From Streptomyces sp. NBC_00370 (GTDB taxonomy: Bacteria > Actinomycetota > Actinomycetes > Streptomycetales > Streptomycetaceae), in NCBI RefSeq assembly GCF_036084755.1, contig NZ_CP107968.1:1178001-1242000 (forward strand): a stretch of DNA of 64,000 nt. Reading direction: 5' to 3'. The position numbers and the translations under genes are program-made. A model generated the notes under the pieces. It saw nothing but the letters and a program-made list of their open reading frames with translations. It was not told where the DNA came from and did no database searches. Positions 8,166 through 17,399 of this stretch are shown here, in pieces (position 1 is the first letter of the stretch; every line of letters begins with the position of its first letter).

Positions 8166-8196
8166 GACCACATACATATGCGGCAGGCGGCGGCTC

Positions 8197-9285
8197 CTAG
8201 CGGGCCATCTCTTCCTTGAGCGCCTGGACGAAGCTGTCGATGTCGTCCTCGGTGGTGTCGAACGCGCACATCCAGCGGACGTCGCCCGCCGCCTCGTCCC
8301 AGAAGTAGAACCGGAAGCGCTGCTGCAGCCGGACGCTGACGTCGTGCGGCAGCCGGGCGAAGACGCCGTTGGCCTGGACGGGGTACAGCAGCTCCACGCC
8401 GGCCACGTCCCGTACCCCGGCGGCCAGCCGCTGCGCCATCGCGTTGCTGTGCCGGGCGTTGCGCAGCCACAGGTCGCCCGCCAGCAGTGCCTCCAGCTGC
8501 ACGGAGACGAAGCGCATCTTGGACGCCAGCTGCATGGACAGCTTGCGCAGGTACTTCATCGCGTGCGCCGACTCCGGGTCGAGGACCACGACGGCCTCGC
8601 CGAAGAGCATGCCGTTCTTGGTGCCCCCGAAGGAGACGATGTCCACGCCGACGGCGTTGGTGAAGGCCCGCATCGGTACGTCGAGCGAGGCCGCGGCGTT
8701 GGCTATCCGGGCCCCGTCCAGATGGACCTTCATCCCGAGGCCGTGGGCGTGTTCGCAGATGGCCCTGATCTCGGCCGGTGTGTAGAGCGTCCCCAGCTCG
8801 GTGCTCTGCGTGATCGAGACGACCTGCGGCCTGGCCCGGTGCTCGTCGTCCCAGCCGAACGCCTGCCGGTCGATCAGCTCGGGGGTGAGCTTGCCGTCCG
8901 GGGTCGGTACGGTCAGCAGCTTGAGCCCGGCGACCTTCTCCGGCGCGGCGCACTCGTCGGTGTTGATGTGCGCCGACTCGGCGCACACCACCGCGCCCCA
9001 GCGGTCGGTGACCGCCTGGAGCGCGACGACGTTCGAGCCCGTGCCGTTGAAGACGGGGTACGCCTCGGCCGTCGGGCCGAAGTGGCTGTGCATGACGCGC
9101 TGGAGGTGGCCGGTGTAGTCGTCCTCGCCGTACGAGACCTGGTGGCCGCCGTTGGCCAGGGCCAGGGCCGCCAGGATCTCCGGGTGGGCTCCCGCGTAGT
9201 TGTCGCTGGCGAAGCCGCGCGACGCGGGGTCGTGGTGGCGGCGGGCGTCCGTCGCTGCGGACCTCACGGCTTGGGAGTCAGCCAC
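8197..9285 (-). CDS. Low-specificity threonine aldolase family protein
   Basis: This is a 362-residue fold-type I PLP enzyme of the threonine aldolase/beta-eliminating lyase family, which splits threonine or other beta-hydroxy amino acids to glycine and an aldehyde. The PLP lysine is K203 in SFGGTKNGM, and D180 in VHLDGARIAN holds the pyridine nitrogen. The N-terminal FASDNYAGAHPEI matches the family. The gene overlaps the upstream SDR gene by 22 bases and ends a three-gene operon with DUF6421. Confidence 0.9.
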   Translation of the reverse strand: MADSQAVRSAATDARRHHDPASRGFASDNYAGAHPEILAALALANGGHQVSYGEDDYTGHLQRVMHSHFGPTAEAYPVFNGTGSNVVALQAVTDRWGAVVCAESAHINTDECAAPEKVAGLKLLTVPTPDGKLTPELIDRQAFGWDDEHRARPQVVSITQSTELGTLYTPAEIRAICEHAHGLGMKVHLDGARIANAAASLDVPMRAFTNAVGVDIVSFGGTKNGMLFGEAVVVLDPESAHAMKYLRKLSMQLASKMRFVSVQLEALLAGDLWLRNARHSNAMAQRLAAGVRDVAGVELLYPVQANGVFARLPHDVSVRLQQRFRFYFWDEAAGDVRWMCAFDTTEDDIDSFVQALKEEMAR

Positions 9286-10052
9286 AGGCGGGTTCCATTC
9301 ACTTCCCTGGCGGGCCGGTCCCAGACACCGGCGATGGCGTCTGCCAGGTCGGTGACGTCGGTGAAGCCCGCGAACTTCGCGTCCGGGCGCTCGGCGCGCA
9401 TCGCGTCGTGCACCAGTGCCTTGATCACCAGGATCGCAGCAGCGGTGCGCGGGCCTTCCTCGCCCCCCGCCTTACGGAAGGAGTCGGCCAGGGCCAGCGT
9501 CCAGGCCTCGGCCGCCGCCTTCGAAGCGGCGTACGCGGCGTTCCCCGCCGTGGGCTTGGTCGCGCCGGCCGCGCTGATCAGCAGGAACCTGCCGCGGTCG
9601 GAGCGCAGCAGCGCGTCGTGGAAAGCCAGGGAGGTGTGCTGGACCGTTCGGATCAGCAGCTTCTCCAGCAGGTCCCAGTCGGCCAGGTCGGTCCCGGTGA
9701 AGGAGCGCCCGCCGCGCCAGCCGCCGACGAGATGGACCAGGCCGTCGATCCGGCCGTGCTCCTCCTCGATGCCGGCCGCCCACGCCTTGGTGGCGTCCAG
9801 GTCGAGCAGGTCGACGGTGGACCCGGCGACGCGCGCACCGTCGTGCTTCGCGTGGGCCGCTTCGACGGCCTCTGCCAGCCGTTCGGGGTCGGCGTCGGCG
9901 CCGACCACGGTCGCACCCGCCCCCGCCAGTCGCAGCAGCGCCGCCCGGCCCGCGGGGCCCGCCGCTCCGGCCACGGCGATCACGGCCCCGTCGAGTCCGC
10001 CCGCCACCTCGCCGGTTCCGTCCTTCGCCGTGCTCGTCGGCGTTGTCGTCAT
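9264..10052 (-). CDS. SDR family oxidoreductase
   Basis: This 262-residue short-chain dehydrogenase/reductase uses NAD(P)H. The nucleotide-binding loop is GAAGPAG (29-35), the first acidic strand carries GADAD, and the catalytic pair is Y174-x3-K178 (YAASK). The ATG at 10052 is chosen because GGGAGG lies 8 bases upstream; a longer GTG start at 10088 overlaps the DUF6421 stop codon. It is the middle gene of a DUF6421-SDR-aldolase operon. The substrate is unknown. Confidence 0.88.
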   Translation of the reverse strand: MTTTPTSTAKDGTGEVAGGLDGAVIAVAGAAGPAGRAALLRLAGAGATVVGADADPERLAEAVEAAHAKHDGARVAGSTVDLLDLDATKAWAAGIEEEHGRIDGLVHLVGGWRGGRSFTGTDLADWDLLEKLLIRTVQHTSLAFHDALLRSDRGRFLLISAAGATKPTAGNAAYAASKAAAEAWTLALADSFRKAGGEEGPRTAAAILVIKALVHDAMRAERPDAKFAGFTDVTDLADAIAGVWDRPAREVNGTRLWLTPKP

Positions 10053-10084
10053 CCGTACTGCCTCCCGCTCGTCACCGACAGGGC

Positions 10085-11506
10085 TCACGCGGCTGCCCGC
10101 TCGACGCCCCGTCCGGCGCCCGGTCCGGCGCCCGTGGCCGTGATGCCCTTGGTCGAGGCGATCACATTCTTCAACTTCTTGGCGAGCGCCTCGTAGAACA
10201 TGCTGAGCGGAAACTCGTCGGGAAGCACGTCGTCGACGAGCTTGCGGGGCAGCTGGGACAGGTCCAGCGCTTCGGGGCCCTTGGCCCAGCGGGAACCCGG
10301 GTGCGGCGAGAGGTACGTCGAGACCAGGTCGTACGCGGCGAGCCAGTGCACCAGCTTGGGGCGGTCGATGCCGGCCCGGTACAGCTCCTCGATCTCACCG
10401 CAGAGCTGGTTGGTGACCTTCGGGACCTCGTCCCAGTCGATCCGCAGGCTGTTGTCCGTCCAGCGCACCACGTCGTGCTTGTGGAGGTAGGCGAAGAGGA
10501 GCTGGCCGCCGAGACCGTCGTAGTTGCGGTTGCGCGCGCCGGTGACGGGGAAGCGGAACAGCCGGTCGAAGAGCATCGCGATCTGCACGTCGTGGCCCTG
10601 CGGGACGCCGTCGGCCTCCAGCTTCACGGCCTCGCGGAACGCGGTGAGGTCGCAGCGCAGCTCCTCCAGGCCGTACATCCAGAACGGCTGGCGCTGCTTG
10701 ATCATGAAGGGGTCGAACGGCAGGTCACCGTGGCTGTGCGTGCGGTCGTGGATCATGTCCCAGAGCACGAAGGCCTGCTGGCAGCGGTCCTGGTCACGCA
10801 GCATGTCGCGGACGTCGTCGGGCAGTTCGACATGGAGCAGGTCGACGGCCGCCTCGGTGACGCGGCGGAAGCGGGCGGCCTCGCGGTCGCAGAAGATACC
10901 GCCCCAGCTGAACCGCTCGGGGGCCTCGCGCACGGCGATGGTCTCGGGGAAGAACACCGCGGAGTTCGTGTCGTACCCCGGGGTGAAGTCCTCGAAGGTG
11001 ATGCCGCAGAACAGCGGGTTGTCGTAGCGGGTGCGCTCCAGCTCGGCCAGCCAGTCGGGCCAGACCATCCGCAGCACGACCGCTTCGAGGTTGCGGTCCG
11101 GGTTGCCGTTCTGTGTGTACATGGGGAAGACGGCGAGGTGCTGCAGCCCGTCGGCCCGGTGCGCGGCCGGCTGGAAGGCCAGCAGCGAGTCCAGGAAGTC
11201 CGGTACGTCGAAGGCACTGTCGGCCCAGCGGCGCAGATCCGCGACGAGCGCCGCGTGGTAGTCCGCGTCGTGCGGGAGGAGCGGCGAAAGCTGCTCGACG
11301 GCCGAGATGACCCGGTCCAGCGTCGCCTCGACGGCGATACGGGCCGGTGCGCCCTCGGCGTCGAAGTCGATGGAGCCGTCCTTGGACTGCCAGGGCCTGA
11401 TCTCCTCGACGGCGTTCTTGAGCGCGGGCCAGGCCGGGTGATCGATCACCCGCATGTCGTTGGATATTGCGTCCTGGGCGGCCTGCTGCTCAAGAATTTT
11501 CGTCAT
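10085..11506 (-). CDS. DUF6421 family protein
   Basis: This 473-residue protein belongs to DUF6421, a family common in Streptomyces with no assigned function. It looks soluble and cytoplasmic. Histidine- and aspartate-rich stretches such as LWDMIHDRTHSHGDLPFDP could form a metal site. The ATG at 11506 has GGAGGAAG 4 bases upstream, and the promoter at 11553-11580 fits. It leads an operon with an SDR oxidoreductase and a threonine aldolase, so a role in amino acid or aldehyde metabolism is possible. Confidence 0.8.
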   Translation of the reverse strand: MTKILEQQAAQDAISNDMRVIDHPAWPALKNAVEEIRPWQSKDGSIDFDAEGAPARIAVEATLDRVISAVEQLSPLLPHDADYHAALVADLRRWADSAFDVPDFLDSLLAFQPAAHRADGLQHLAVFPMYTQNGNPDRNLEAVVLRMVWPDWLAELERTRYDNPLFCGITFEDFTPGYDTNSAVFFPETIAVREAPERFSWGGIFCDREAARFRRVTEAAVDLLHVELPDDVRDMLRDQDRCQQAFVLWDMIHDRTHSHGDLPFDPFMIKQRQPFWMYGLEELRCDLTAFREAVKLEADGVPQGHDVQIAMLFDRLFRFPVTGARNRNYDGLGGQLLFAYLHKHDVVRWTDNSLRIDWDEVPKVTNQLCGEIEELYRAGIDRPKLVHWLAAYDLVSTYLSPHPGSRWAKGPEALDLSQLPRKLVDDVLPDEFPLSMFYEALAKKLKNVIASTKGITATGAGPGAGRGVERAAA

Positions 11507-11552
11507 GTCACTTCCTCCACGGGAGAAACTTGCGTTGTCGCCGTTAAGAGAG

Positions 11553-11580
11553 CGTATAGGCGCCTCTTCCGTCCAGACAA
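11553..11580 (-). promoter_or_regulatory. Promoter of the DUF6421 operon
   Basis: On the minus strand TTGTCT (11580-11575) and TATACG (11558-11553) are separated by 16 bases, close to the housekeeping sigma consensus. The predicted transcript would begin about 40 bases upstream of the DUF6421 start. Confidence 0.5.
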
Positions 11581-11743
11581 GTCGGGCAGGGTAAATTCTC
11601 CTGTCAAACCTGGGTCGCGGCCGTTGTTTTTCCTGTCACGCGCCGTCGGCACAGACATCCCGATTACCGACCGTTAGGCTTCCGCAGTGCCGCGTAGGCA
11701 CCGGTGCCGCGCGGGAGCCGCCGTCGAAGGAAGCGAGACGATC

Positions 11744-12427
11744 TTGACTTTCCTCACCATCGGTCATCGTGGAGTGATGGGCGTCGAGCCCGAGAACACC
11801 CTGCGCTCGTTCGTCCGCGCGCAGGAAGCGGGGATGGACGCCGTCGAACTCGATCTGCATCTGAGCAAGGACGGCGCGCTCGTCGTGATGCACGACGCGG
11901 AAGTGGACCGCACGACCGACGGGTCGGGGGCGATCGCCGACCGGACACTCGCCGAGCTGCGGGAGCTCGACGCGGGCAAGGGTGAGCGGGTGCCGGTCTT
12001 CGAGGAGGTCCTGGACGCGGTGCGCTCGCCGCTGCAGGCGGAGATCAAGGACGTGGCGGCGGCGCGCGCGCTGGCCGAGGTGATGCACCGGCGCGGCCTG
12101 GCGGAGCGGGTGGAGGTGTCCTCGTTCCACGACGAGGCGGTGGCCGAGATCGCCTCGCTGGTGCCCGGGGTGCGCACGGTGCTGATCGCCAGCCGCTGGG
12201 AGGCCGACGTGGTGGACAGGGCCACGGCGGTGGGCGCCGCCTCGCTGGCCCTGAACATCCGCAGGCTCACGCTGGAGGTCGTGGAGCGGGCGCACGCGGA
12301 GGGGCTGCGGGTCATCGGCTGGGTGGTGAACACCCAGGACCAGCTGCGGCTGGCCAGGGCGTTCGAGCTGGACGCCGTGACCACCGACTTCCCGGAGATC
12401 CGGCGCACCGGCCGCTTCACGGCCTGA
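11744..12427 (+). CDS. Glycerophosphodiester phosphodiesterase family protein
   Basis: This 227-residue GDPD-fold enzyme hydrolyses glycerophosphodiesters to glycerol-3-phosphate and an alcohol. Metal and catalytic residues are visible: H8-R9 (IGHRG), EPENT (15-19), E35-x-D37 (VELDLHL) and H50 (VVMHDAEVDRTT). No signal peptide is seen, so it is probably cytoplasmic. I use the TTG at 11744 because conservation begins there. A GTG at 11687, six bases after a TAGGCT box, would give a leaderless, longer protein and cannot be excluded. Confidence 0.87.
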   Translation: MTFLTIGHRGVMGVEPENTLRSFVRAQEAGMDAVELDLHLSKDGALVVMHDAEVDRTTDGSGAIADRTLAELRELDAGKGERVPVFEEVLDAVRSPLQAEIKDVAAARALAEVMHRRGLAERVEVSSFHDEAVAEIASLVPGVRTVLIASRWEADVVDRATAVGAASLALNIRRLTLEVVERAHAEGLRVIGWVVNTQDQLRLARAFELDAVTTDFPEIRRTGRFTA

Positions 12428-12445
12428 GCGCGGGCCGGGGCGGCG

Positions 12446-12994
12446 TCAGACGAGCGGCTTGACCAGCAGCTCGAACGTGAGGTCGGGGCGCTGCGGAACG
12501 CCGTAGCGCTCGTCGCCGTACGGGAAGGGCGTGAGCTTTCCCGTACGGCGGTAGCCGCGCCGCTCGTACCAGGCGATCAGTTCCTCGCGCAGGGTGATGA
12601 CCGTCATCTGCATCTCCCGCACCCCCCAGGTCTCGCAGGCGATGCGCTCGGCGTCGGCGATGATCCGCCGGCCGAGCCCGTCGCCCTGCAGCCCGGGGCG
12701 CACCGCGAACATCCCGAAGTAGGCGGCGGGGGCTCGGTGTTCGAGCTGGCAGCAGGCGATCAGCTCGCCGTCGCGCTCCACGGCGAGCATGCGGCTGCCC
12801 GGGGCCTCGATCACGTCGAGCACGCCCTGCGGGTCGGTCCGCTGCCCGTCGATGAGGTCGGCCTCCGTGGTCCAGCCGGTGCGGCTGGTGTCACCGCGGT
12901 AGGCGGACTCGACGAGGGCGACGATCGCGTCGGTGTCGGCCGTGGTGGCGTCCCGGTAGGTCAGTTCGCCCGCACGGCGCGAAGCGGTGTCCAT
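12446..12994 (-). CDS. GNAT family N-acetyltransferase
   Basis: This 182-residue protein has the GNAT fold that transfers an acetyl group from acetyl-CoA to an amine. The acetyl-CoA loop is VRPGLQGDGLGRR, with the later WYERRGYRRTG typical of motif B. The N-terminus (YRDATTADTDAIVALVESAY) is also standard. The acceptor is unknown. It is convergent with the GDPD gene, with only 18 bases between the two stop codons. Confidence 0.88.
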   Translation of the reverse strand: MDTASRRAGELTYRDATTADTDAIVALVESAYRGDTSRTGWTTEADLIDGQRTDPQGVLDVIEAPGSRMLAVERDGELIACCQLEHRAPAAYFGMFAVRPGLQGDGLGRRIIADAERIACETWGVREMQMTVITLREELIAWYERRGYRRTGKLTPFPYGDERYGVPQRPDLTFELLVKPLV

Positions 12995-13102
12995 CGTGCG
13001 CGTTCTCCGTATCTCGGTCGGCTGAAACGCCCGCAGCCTAACGCGGGCGTTCCGGCCATGGCCTCCGGGTCGCGCGCACCGTACCCGAAGCGATATGCGC
13101 CG

Positions 13103-14020
13103 TCACCGTACGGAGCCGTCCGGCCGCGCAGGGCGACATGTCCGTGTCTGTGCGCTCAGCGCTCCTCGGTGGGGGGGCGGGGTGCCGGTGCGCCAGCTGT
13201 GCCGGGGCACGAAACCGAGCGTGCTCGTGCAGGCGCCGATGTCGAACAGCCCGGCGTGACCGGCCAGTTCGGCGAAGGCCGGCACTCCGGGGTGGTACCG
13301 CGCCATGAGCGTGGCCGTCGGCACGTCGGACGAGGTGTCCGGAGCCACGACGTTGAGGACGTGGCAGCCCTCGATCTCCGCCTCCAGGGCGCGGCGGAGC
13401 GCCTCGGCCGCGTCCCTGGTGTCCAGCCAGCCCCACAACTCGGCGCGGTTGGAACCGGGATCGGCGCGCACGTTGTCGAGCTGGATCCGCAGCCGTTCGC
13501 CTGCCCCGACGAAGGGGAAGCGCATACAGACGATGTCGGTGCCGTAGCGGCGGTGCGTGGCGCGCGCCACCTCCTCCAGGACCACCTTCGACAGACCGTA
13601 GGGGTCCTGGACCAGGATCGGGTGCTCCTCGTCCAGCGGCACGTACTGCGGCGACTGCGGTACGGGCGACCAGGCGAGGCCGACGGCGGAGAGGCTGGAG
13701 GCCGCCACCACCCGGCCGACCCCGGCGCGCCCCGCCTCGTCCAGCACCCGGTGCGCGGTGAGGCAGTTGGTGGCGAACAGGGCGCTGGGGTCGGGGCCGT
13801 TGGGGTGTGGGATGGCCCCCAGATGGACGACGGCCTCGGCGCCGTCCATCGCCTTGCGCACCAGTTCCGGATCCTGGAGGTCGCCGGTGTGCACCCGCTC
13901 GGCGCGCGGCTCGTCGACCGGTACGAGATCGGTGGCGACGACCTCGTGGCCGTGCGCCAGCAGATCGTCCAGCACGTAGCGCCCGATATGGCCGGCCGCG
14001 CCGGTGACCAGCACCCGCAT
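13103..14020 (-). CDS. NAD-dependent epimerase/dehydratase
   Basis: This 305-residue extended SDR acts on sugars or sugar acids with bound NAD. The Rossmann loop is TGAAGHIG (6-13), and the catalytic pair is Y141-x3-K145 (YGLSK). It overlaps the upstream permease gene by one base (TGATG) and is the last gene of the binding protein-permease-permease operon, so it probably acts on the imported sugar; uronate dehydrogenases have this architecture. The last 18 or so residues look non-conserved. A run of seven G (13171-13177) is where a one-base change would instead end the protein at PPPTEER. Confidence 0.85.
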   Translation of the reverse strand: MRVLVTGAAGHIGRYVLDDLLAHGHEVVATDLVPVDEPRAERVHTGDLQDPELVRKAMDGAEAVVHLGAIPHPNGPDPSALFATNCLTAHRVLDEAGRAGVGRVVAASSLSAVGLAWSPVPQSPQYVPLDEEHPILVQDPYGLSKVVLEEVARATHRRYGTDIVCMRFPFVGAGERLRIQLDNVRADPGSNRAELWGWLDTRDAAEALRRALEAEIEGCHVLNVVAPDTSSDVPTATLMARYHPGVPAFAELAGHAGLFDIGACTSTLGFVPRHSWRTGTPPPHRGALSAQTRTCRPARPDGSVR

Positions 14021-14898
14021 CAGCCCTTCACCGCCCCGACGAGACCGTTCACGAAGTACCTCTGGAGACTCAGGAAGAGCACGATCACCGGGATCACCAC
14101 GATCAGCGCGCCCGCCATCAGATTGTTGTAGTGTGGCACGCTTTCCGACGACAACGTCTGCAGCCCCAGCGGCAGGGTGAAGGTGGACGGGTCGTTCAGC
14201 GAGACCCGGGTGAGCAGGTACTCGTTCCACGTCGGGATCGCGGTCAGCAGGGCCACGGTGATCAACGCGGGCCGGGCCAGCGGCAGATAGACCCCGGTGA
14301 AGATCCGCAGCTCGCTCGCGCCGTCGACGCGCGCCGAGTCCCGCAGCTCGCTCGGCACGGCGAGGAACGCCCCGGTCATCAGCAGGATGGACAGCGGGGC
14401 GCCGCCGTTGACGAACGGCAGGACGAGCCCGAAGTGCGTGCCGAGGATGCCCAGTTTGTTCTCCAGCATCACGATCGGCAGCATCACCGTGACACCGGGC
14501 ACGAACAGCAGTGAGACGAAGAGCTTCTGCAGCGCGCCCCTGCCGGGGAAGCGCAGCACGGCGAAGGCGTAGCCGGCCGCCGAGTACACCACCACCGTCA
14601 GGACGACGGTGTAGACCGTGACCAGCAGGCTGTTCATGAAGAAGTCGAAGAAGTGCAGCTTGTTCCAGGTGTCGACCAGGGTGTCGAACGTCGGGTTCTG
14701 CGGGATCAGATGACCGCCGCGCACCACCTCGACCTGGTCCTTGAAGGCCGCGGACACCATCCACAGGAACGGGTACACACTGACGAGTCCGTAGAGGCCG
14801 AGCAGGACGCCCACCACGGTACGGGCGATCAGCCGGCGCCTGCGGGCCCTGGCGTCGTCCGGTGTGACGGGGCGTGCCTTGACCGATATCGATGTCAT
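14020..14898 (-). CDS. Carbohydrate ABC transporter permease, MalG type
   Basis: This 292-residue inner-membrane permease has about six transmembrane helices and the EAA-type loop ELRDSARVDGASELRI, which docks the ATPase. The first helix begins near residue 28 after a basic N-terminus. It follows the MalF-type gene with a 4-base overlap. No ATPase gene is present, which is normal in Streptomyces, where the shared ATPase MsiK serves many sugar importers. Confidence 0.93.
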   Translation of the reverse strand: MTSISVKARPVTPDDARARRRRLIARTVVGVLLGLYGLVSVYPFLWMVSAAFKDQVEVVRGGHLIPQNPTFDTLVDTWNKLHFFDFFMNSLLVTVYTVVLTVVVYSAAGYAFAVLRFPGRGALQKLFVSLLFVPGVTVMLPIVMLENKLGILGTHFGLVLPFVNGGAPLSILLMTGAFLAVPSELRDSARVDGASELRIFTGVYLPLARPALITVALLTAIPTWNEYLLTRVSLNDPSTFTLPLGLQTLSSESVPHYNNLMAGALIVVIPVIVLFLSLQRYFVNGLVGAVKG

Positions 14899-15866
14899 GT
14901 CTTGCTCCGCAGCGCTCGCAGATTGATCAGGGCGAGGATCAGCGCGACGGCGAAGAGGATCCAGCCGAGCGCGCTGGAGAGCCCCAGCGTGGGTGAGAGG
15001 TTCTTGAGGAACGCGAGGCGGTACGCCTCAAGACCCAGCACGTTGGTGTGGTCCCCCGGGCCGCCGTTGGTCATGACCAGGAAGGTCTGGAACCCCTGCA
15101 GCGACTCCCGCAGGTTGAGCAGGACGACGATGGCGGTGATCGGCCGCAGCAGCGGCCACACCACGGAGGCGTTGGTGCGCCACCAGCCGGCGCCGTCGAG
15201 CTGGGCCGCCTCCAGCACGCTGCGGTCGATGCCCTGAAGGCCCGTCAGGTACAGCAGCATCGACACGGGCACCGAACTCCACACCGTCACCACGATGATG
15301 GTGGGCAGCGCGGTGTGCGGATTGCCGAGCCAGCCCTGCGGCTGGGCGAGCGAGCCGAGTCCGAGTCCGTCGAGCAGTGTGTTGATCGCGCCGTCCGGCT
15401 GGAGGATGTACTGCCAGGCGAAGAAGACGGCGATGCCGGTGGTCACGTACGGCACGAAGTACACCGAACGCAGCACGGACTGCATCCGCTTGGCCTGGTT
15501 GAGCAGGACGGCGAGCGGAAAGGACACCGCGACGGTCAGGGTCGGCACGGCGACCATGACCCAGAGGGTGTTGAGCGCCGCGTGCCGCACCCGGGGGGCG
15601 TAGATCGGGTCCCGCCACAGCAGGTCGGCGTAGTTGTCGAGGCCGACCCAGGTCCAGTCGGGGGTGAATCCGTTCCAGGTGGCGAAGCTGAGGGCGAAGC
15701 CGTACCCCACGGTGTAGACGCCCATGACGAGGAACAGGACAACGGCGGGGGCGACGAACAGATACCCGGACAGTGCTTCGTACCGGCGCGCGCGGCGGCG
15801 CGGCGACGTGTCGCCTGCGCCGCCGCCCGCCGTGTCCGGCACGGTGGTGCGGACGGCCGTCGTCAC
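14895..15866 (-). CDS. Carbohydrate ABC transporter permease, MalF type
   Basis: This 323-residue inner-membrane permease pairs with the MalG-type protein. It has about six helices and the EAA loop LEAAQLDGAGWWRT near residue 225. The GTG start at 15866 overlaps the stop codon of the binding protein by 4 bases (GTGA), implying translational coupling. Longer open frame upstream is only a shadow of the binding-protein gene. Confidence 0.93.
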   Translation of the reverse strand: MTTAVRTTVPDTAGGGAGDTSPRRRARRYEALSGYLFVAPAVVLFLVMGVYTVGYGFALSFATWNGFTPDWTWVGLDNYADLLWRDPIYAPRVRHAALNTLWVMVAVPTLTVAVSFPLAVLLNQAKRMQSVLRSVYFVPYVTTGIAVFFAWQYILQPDGAINTLLDGLGLGSLAQPQGWLGNPHTALPTIIVVTVWSSVPVSMLLYLTGLQGIDRSVLEAAQLDGAGWWRTNASVVWPLLRPITAIVVLLNLRESLQGFQTFLVMTNGGPGDHTNVLGLEAYRLAFLKNLSPTLGLSSALGWILFAVALILALINLRALRSKT

Positions 15867-17251
15867 CGCAGGGCCGCCCAGTAGGAGTCGATGAGCTTGC
15901 TGAGCTTCTGGCCCGTCGTCCCGACGGACTGCTGCTTCAGCGGGGTGAGGTCGGCGAGGATCGCGCCCGCGTCGTCCTGCTCGTAGCCCGAGGGGCGGAA
16001 GTCCACGTCGGGGCTGGGCTTGTAGGTGTTCTCGGGCGTGCCCTTGAAGCTGGCGACCAGGGCGCTGAGCGTCGGGCCGAGCAACGCCTCCGAGTCGGCG
16101 CCGAGTTCGGTCGCGGGCAGGTCGGCGGAGTCCTTGGCGAACTGGGCGGCGACCTTCTCGCCGGACAGGAACTCCATCCACTTCTTGGCGTTCTCGGGCT
16201 GCTTGCTGGTCCCGGCGACGCTCAGTCCCGTCAGGGCCTGCGGGCCGAGTGCGCGCTGGGGCACCGCGCCGTCCTTGGGCGAGGGCAGTCCGAACGCGAT
16301 GACGTCGTCGGGGTTCATGCCGTTCTGCTTGAGGAAGGCGAGGGTGAAGGTGCCGCCCACGTCGAACGCCGACTTGCCCTGGGCGAAGGCCTGGTCGCCC
16401 TCGTCGATGGTGAGGGTCTGGGTGCCCGGCATCCAGTACGGCGTGAGCTGGTCGTAGAGGCCGAGGACCTTGGTGCCGTTGGGCGAGGCGAAGTCGGTGC
16501 TCTTGTCCTGCTTGAACAGCGCCTCGTACGGCTGCTGTCCGAGCTGGGCGAAGGCGAGCGGCTGGAGGATCCAGGTCAGCCCGGTCGCCTGGACCTTGAG
16601 GCCGAGCGAGATGCCGCCCTTCTTCGGGTCCTTGGCCGTGGTCTTCTTCAGCATGTCCAGCCACTCCTCCCAGCTGGCGGGAGGCTTGGTGAATCCGGCG
16701 TCGGCCAGCATCTTCTTGTTGGCGAAGACGATGCCGAAGGTGCCGGCGGTGAACGGCACGCTGTAGCGGGCGCCGTTCTTGATTCCGTGGTCCTTGGCGG
16801 AGGTGGGCTGCGAGGCCTTGAAGCGGGCGTCGGTCACCAGGCCCGAGTTCTGCACCGCGTCCTGCATACGGCCGGCCCAGGCGCCCTTGAAGTCGCCCTT
16901 GATGTCGCTGACGACTCCCGCCGCGCCCAGCACCCGGTCCTCACCGTCGGAGTGGACCTCCAGCACGTCGGGCAGGTCCCCGGTCTTGGCGGCGCTCTGC
17001 ACCTTGGTGGTGTAGGCGTCGTCCGGGGTGTACGCGTCGATCTTGACCGTGATGCCGGTCTGCTTCTTGAACTGGGCGGCGGCGGTCCGCAGCGCCGCCA
17101 CGTGCGACTGCTTGAAGGTCCACATCTCCAGCGACTTCGAGTCGCTGCCGGAGCCTCCTGAACCGCCGCAGGCGGAGAGGGTGGTCAGTGAGAGTGCCGT
17201 AACCGCGGCGACCGCCGCGAACCTGGCATTCCGCGTAAAAGGTATGCGCAT
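15863..17251 (-). CDS. Sugar-binding lipoprotein of ABC transporter
   Basis: This 462-residue family 1 solute-binding protein captures sugar outside the cell and delivers it to the two permeases encoded next. The signal peptide ends in the lipobox LSAC, with C28 as the lipidated residue, followed by a Gly/Ser-rich linker. The body has the usual two-lobe pattern (PDVLEVHSD, PFTAGTFGIVFANK). It is the first gene of a four-gene operon divergent from the IclR regulator. The substrate is unknown; the linked enzymes suggest a sugar acid or mannose-type oligosaccharide. Confidence 0.93.
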   Translation of the reverse strand: MRIPFTRNARFAAVAAVTALSLTTLSACGGSGGSGSDSKSLEMWTFKQSHVAALRTAAAQFKKQTGITVKIDAYTPDDAYTTKVQSAAKTGDLPDVLEVHSDGEDRVLGAAGVVSDIKGDFKGAWAGRMQDAVQNSGLVTDARFKASQPTSAKDHGIKNGARYSVPFTAGTFGIVFANKKMLADAGFTKPPASWEEWLDMLKKTTAKDPKKGGISLGLKVQATGLTWILQPLAFAQLGQQPYEALFKQDKSTDFASPNGTKVLGLYDQLTPYWMPGTQTLTIDEGDQAFAQGKSAFDVGGTFTLAFLKQNGMNPDDVIAFGLPSPKDGAVPQRALGPQALTGLSVAGTSKQPENAKKWMEFLSGEKVAAQFAKDSADLPATELGADSEALLGPTLSALVASFKGTPENTYKPSPDVDFRPSGYEQDDAGAILADLTPLKQQSVGTTGQKLSKLIDSYWAALR

Positions 17252-17399
17252 GGCCCCTACCTAGGAATCAAGCGTTCAGAAGACCGAATGACGTTGGAGT
17301 GACTGAACTTATGGTCGTAGTGATATAGCGTCAAGACGCACGTCGAGAATCGTGCTGACCGGTCGCCGAGGGGCGCCCGGTACGAGAAGCGGAGGTTCC
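17252..17399. promoter_or_regulatory. Divergent control region, ABC operon / IclR gene
   Basis: This 148-base region separates the divergent ABC operon and IclR gene and must hold both promoters. GTTCAG (17274-17279) and CTGAAC (17303-17308) form a widely spaced inverted pair, and A/T-rich stretches (around 17308-17330) could be -10 regions. IclR proteins usually bind such divergent regions, but no single site stands out. Confidence 0.4.

Noticed and set aside
13171..13177. Calling the epimerase a pseudogene
   Set aside because: The whole catalytic domain is intact; the run of seven G only changes the last residues.
13103..17251. Assigning a named substrate to the ABC importer
   Set aside because: Binding-protein families do not reveal the sugar from sequence alone; neighbour enzymes only suggest a sugar acid or mannoside.
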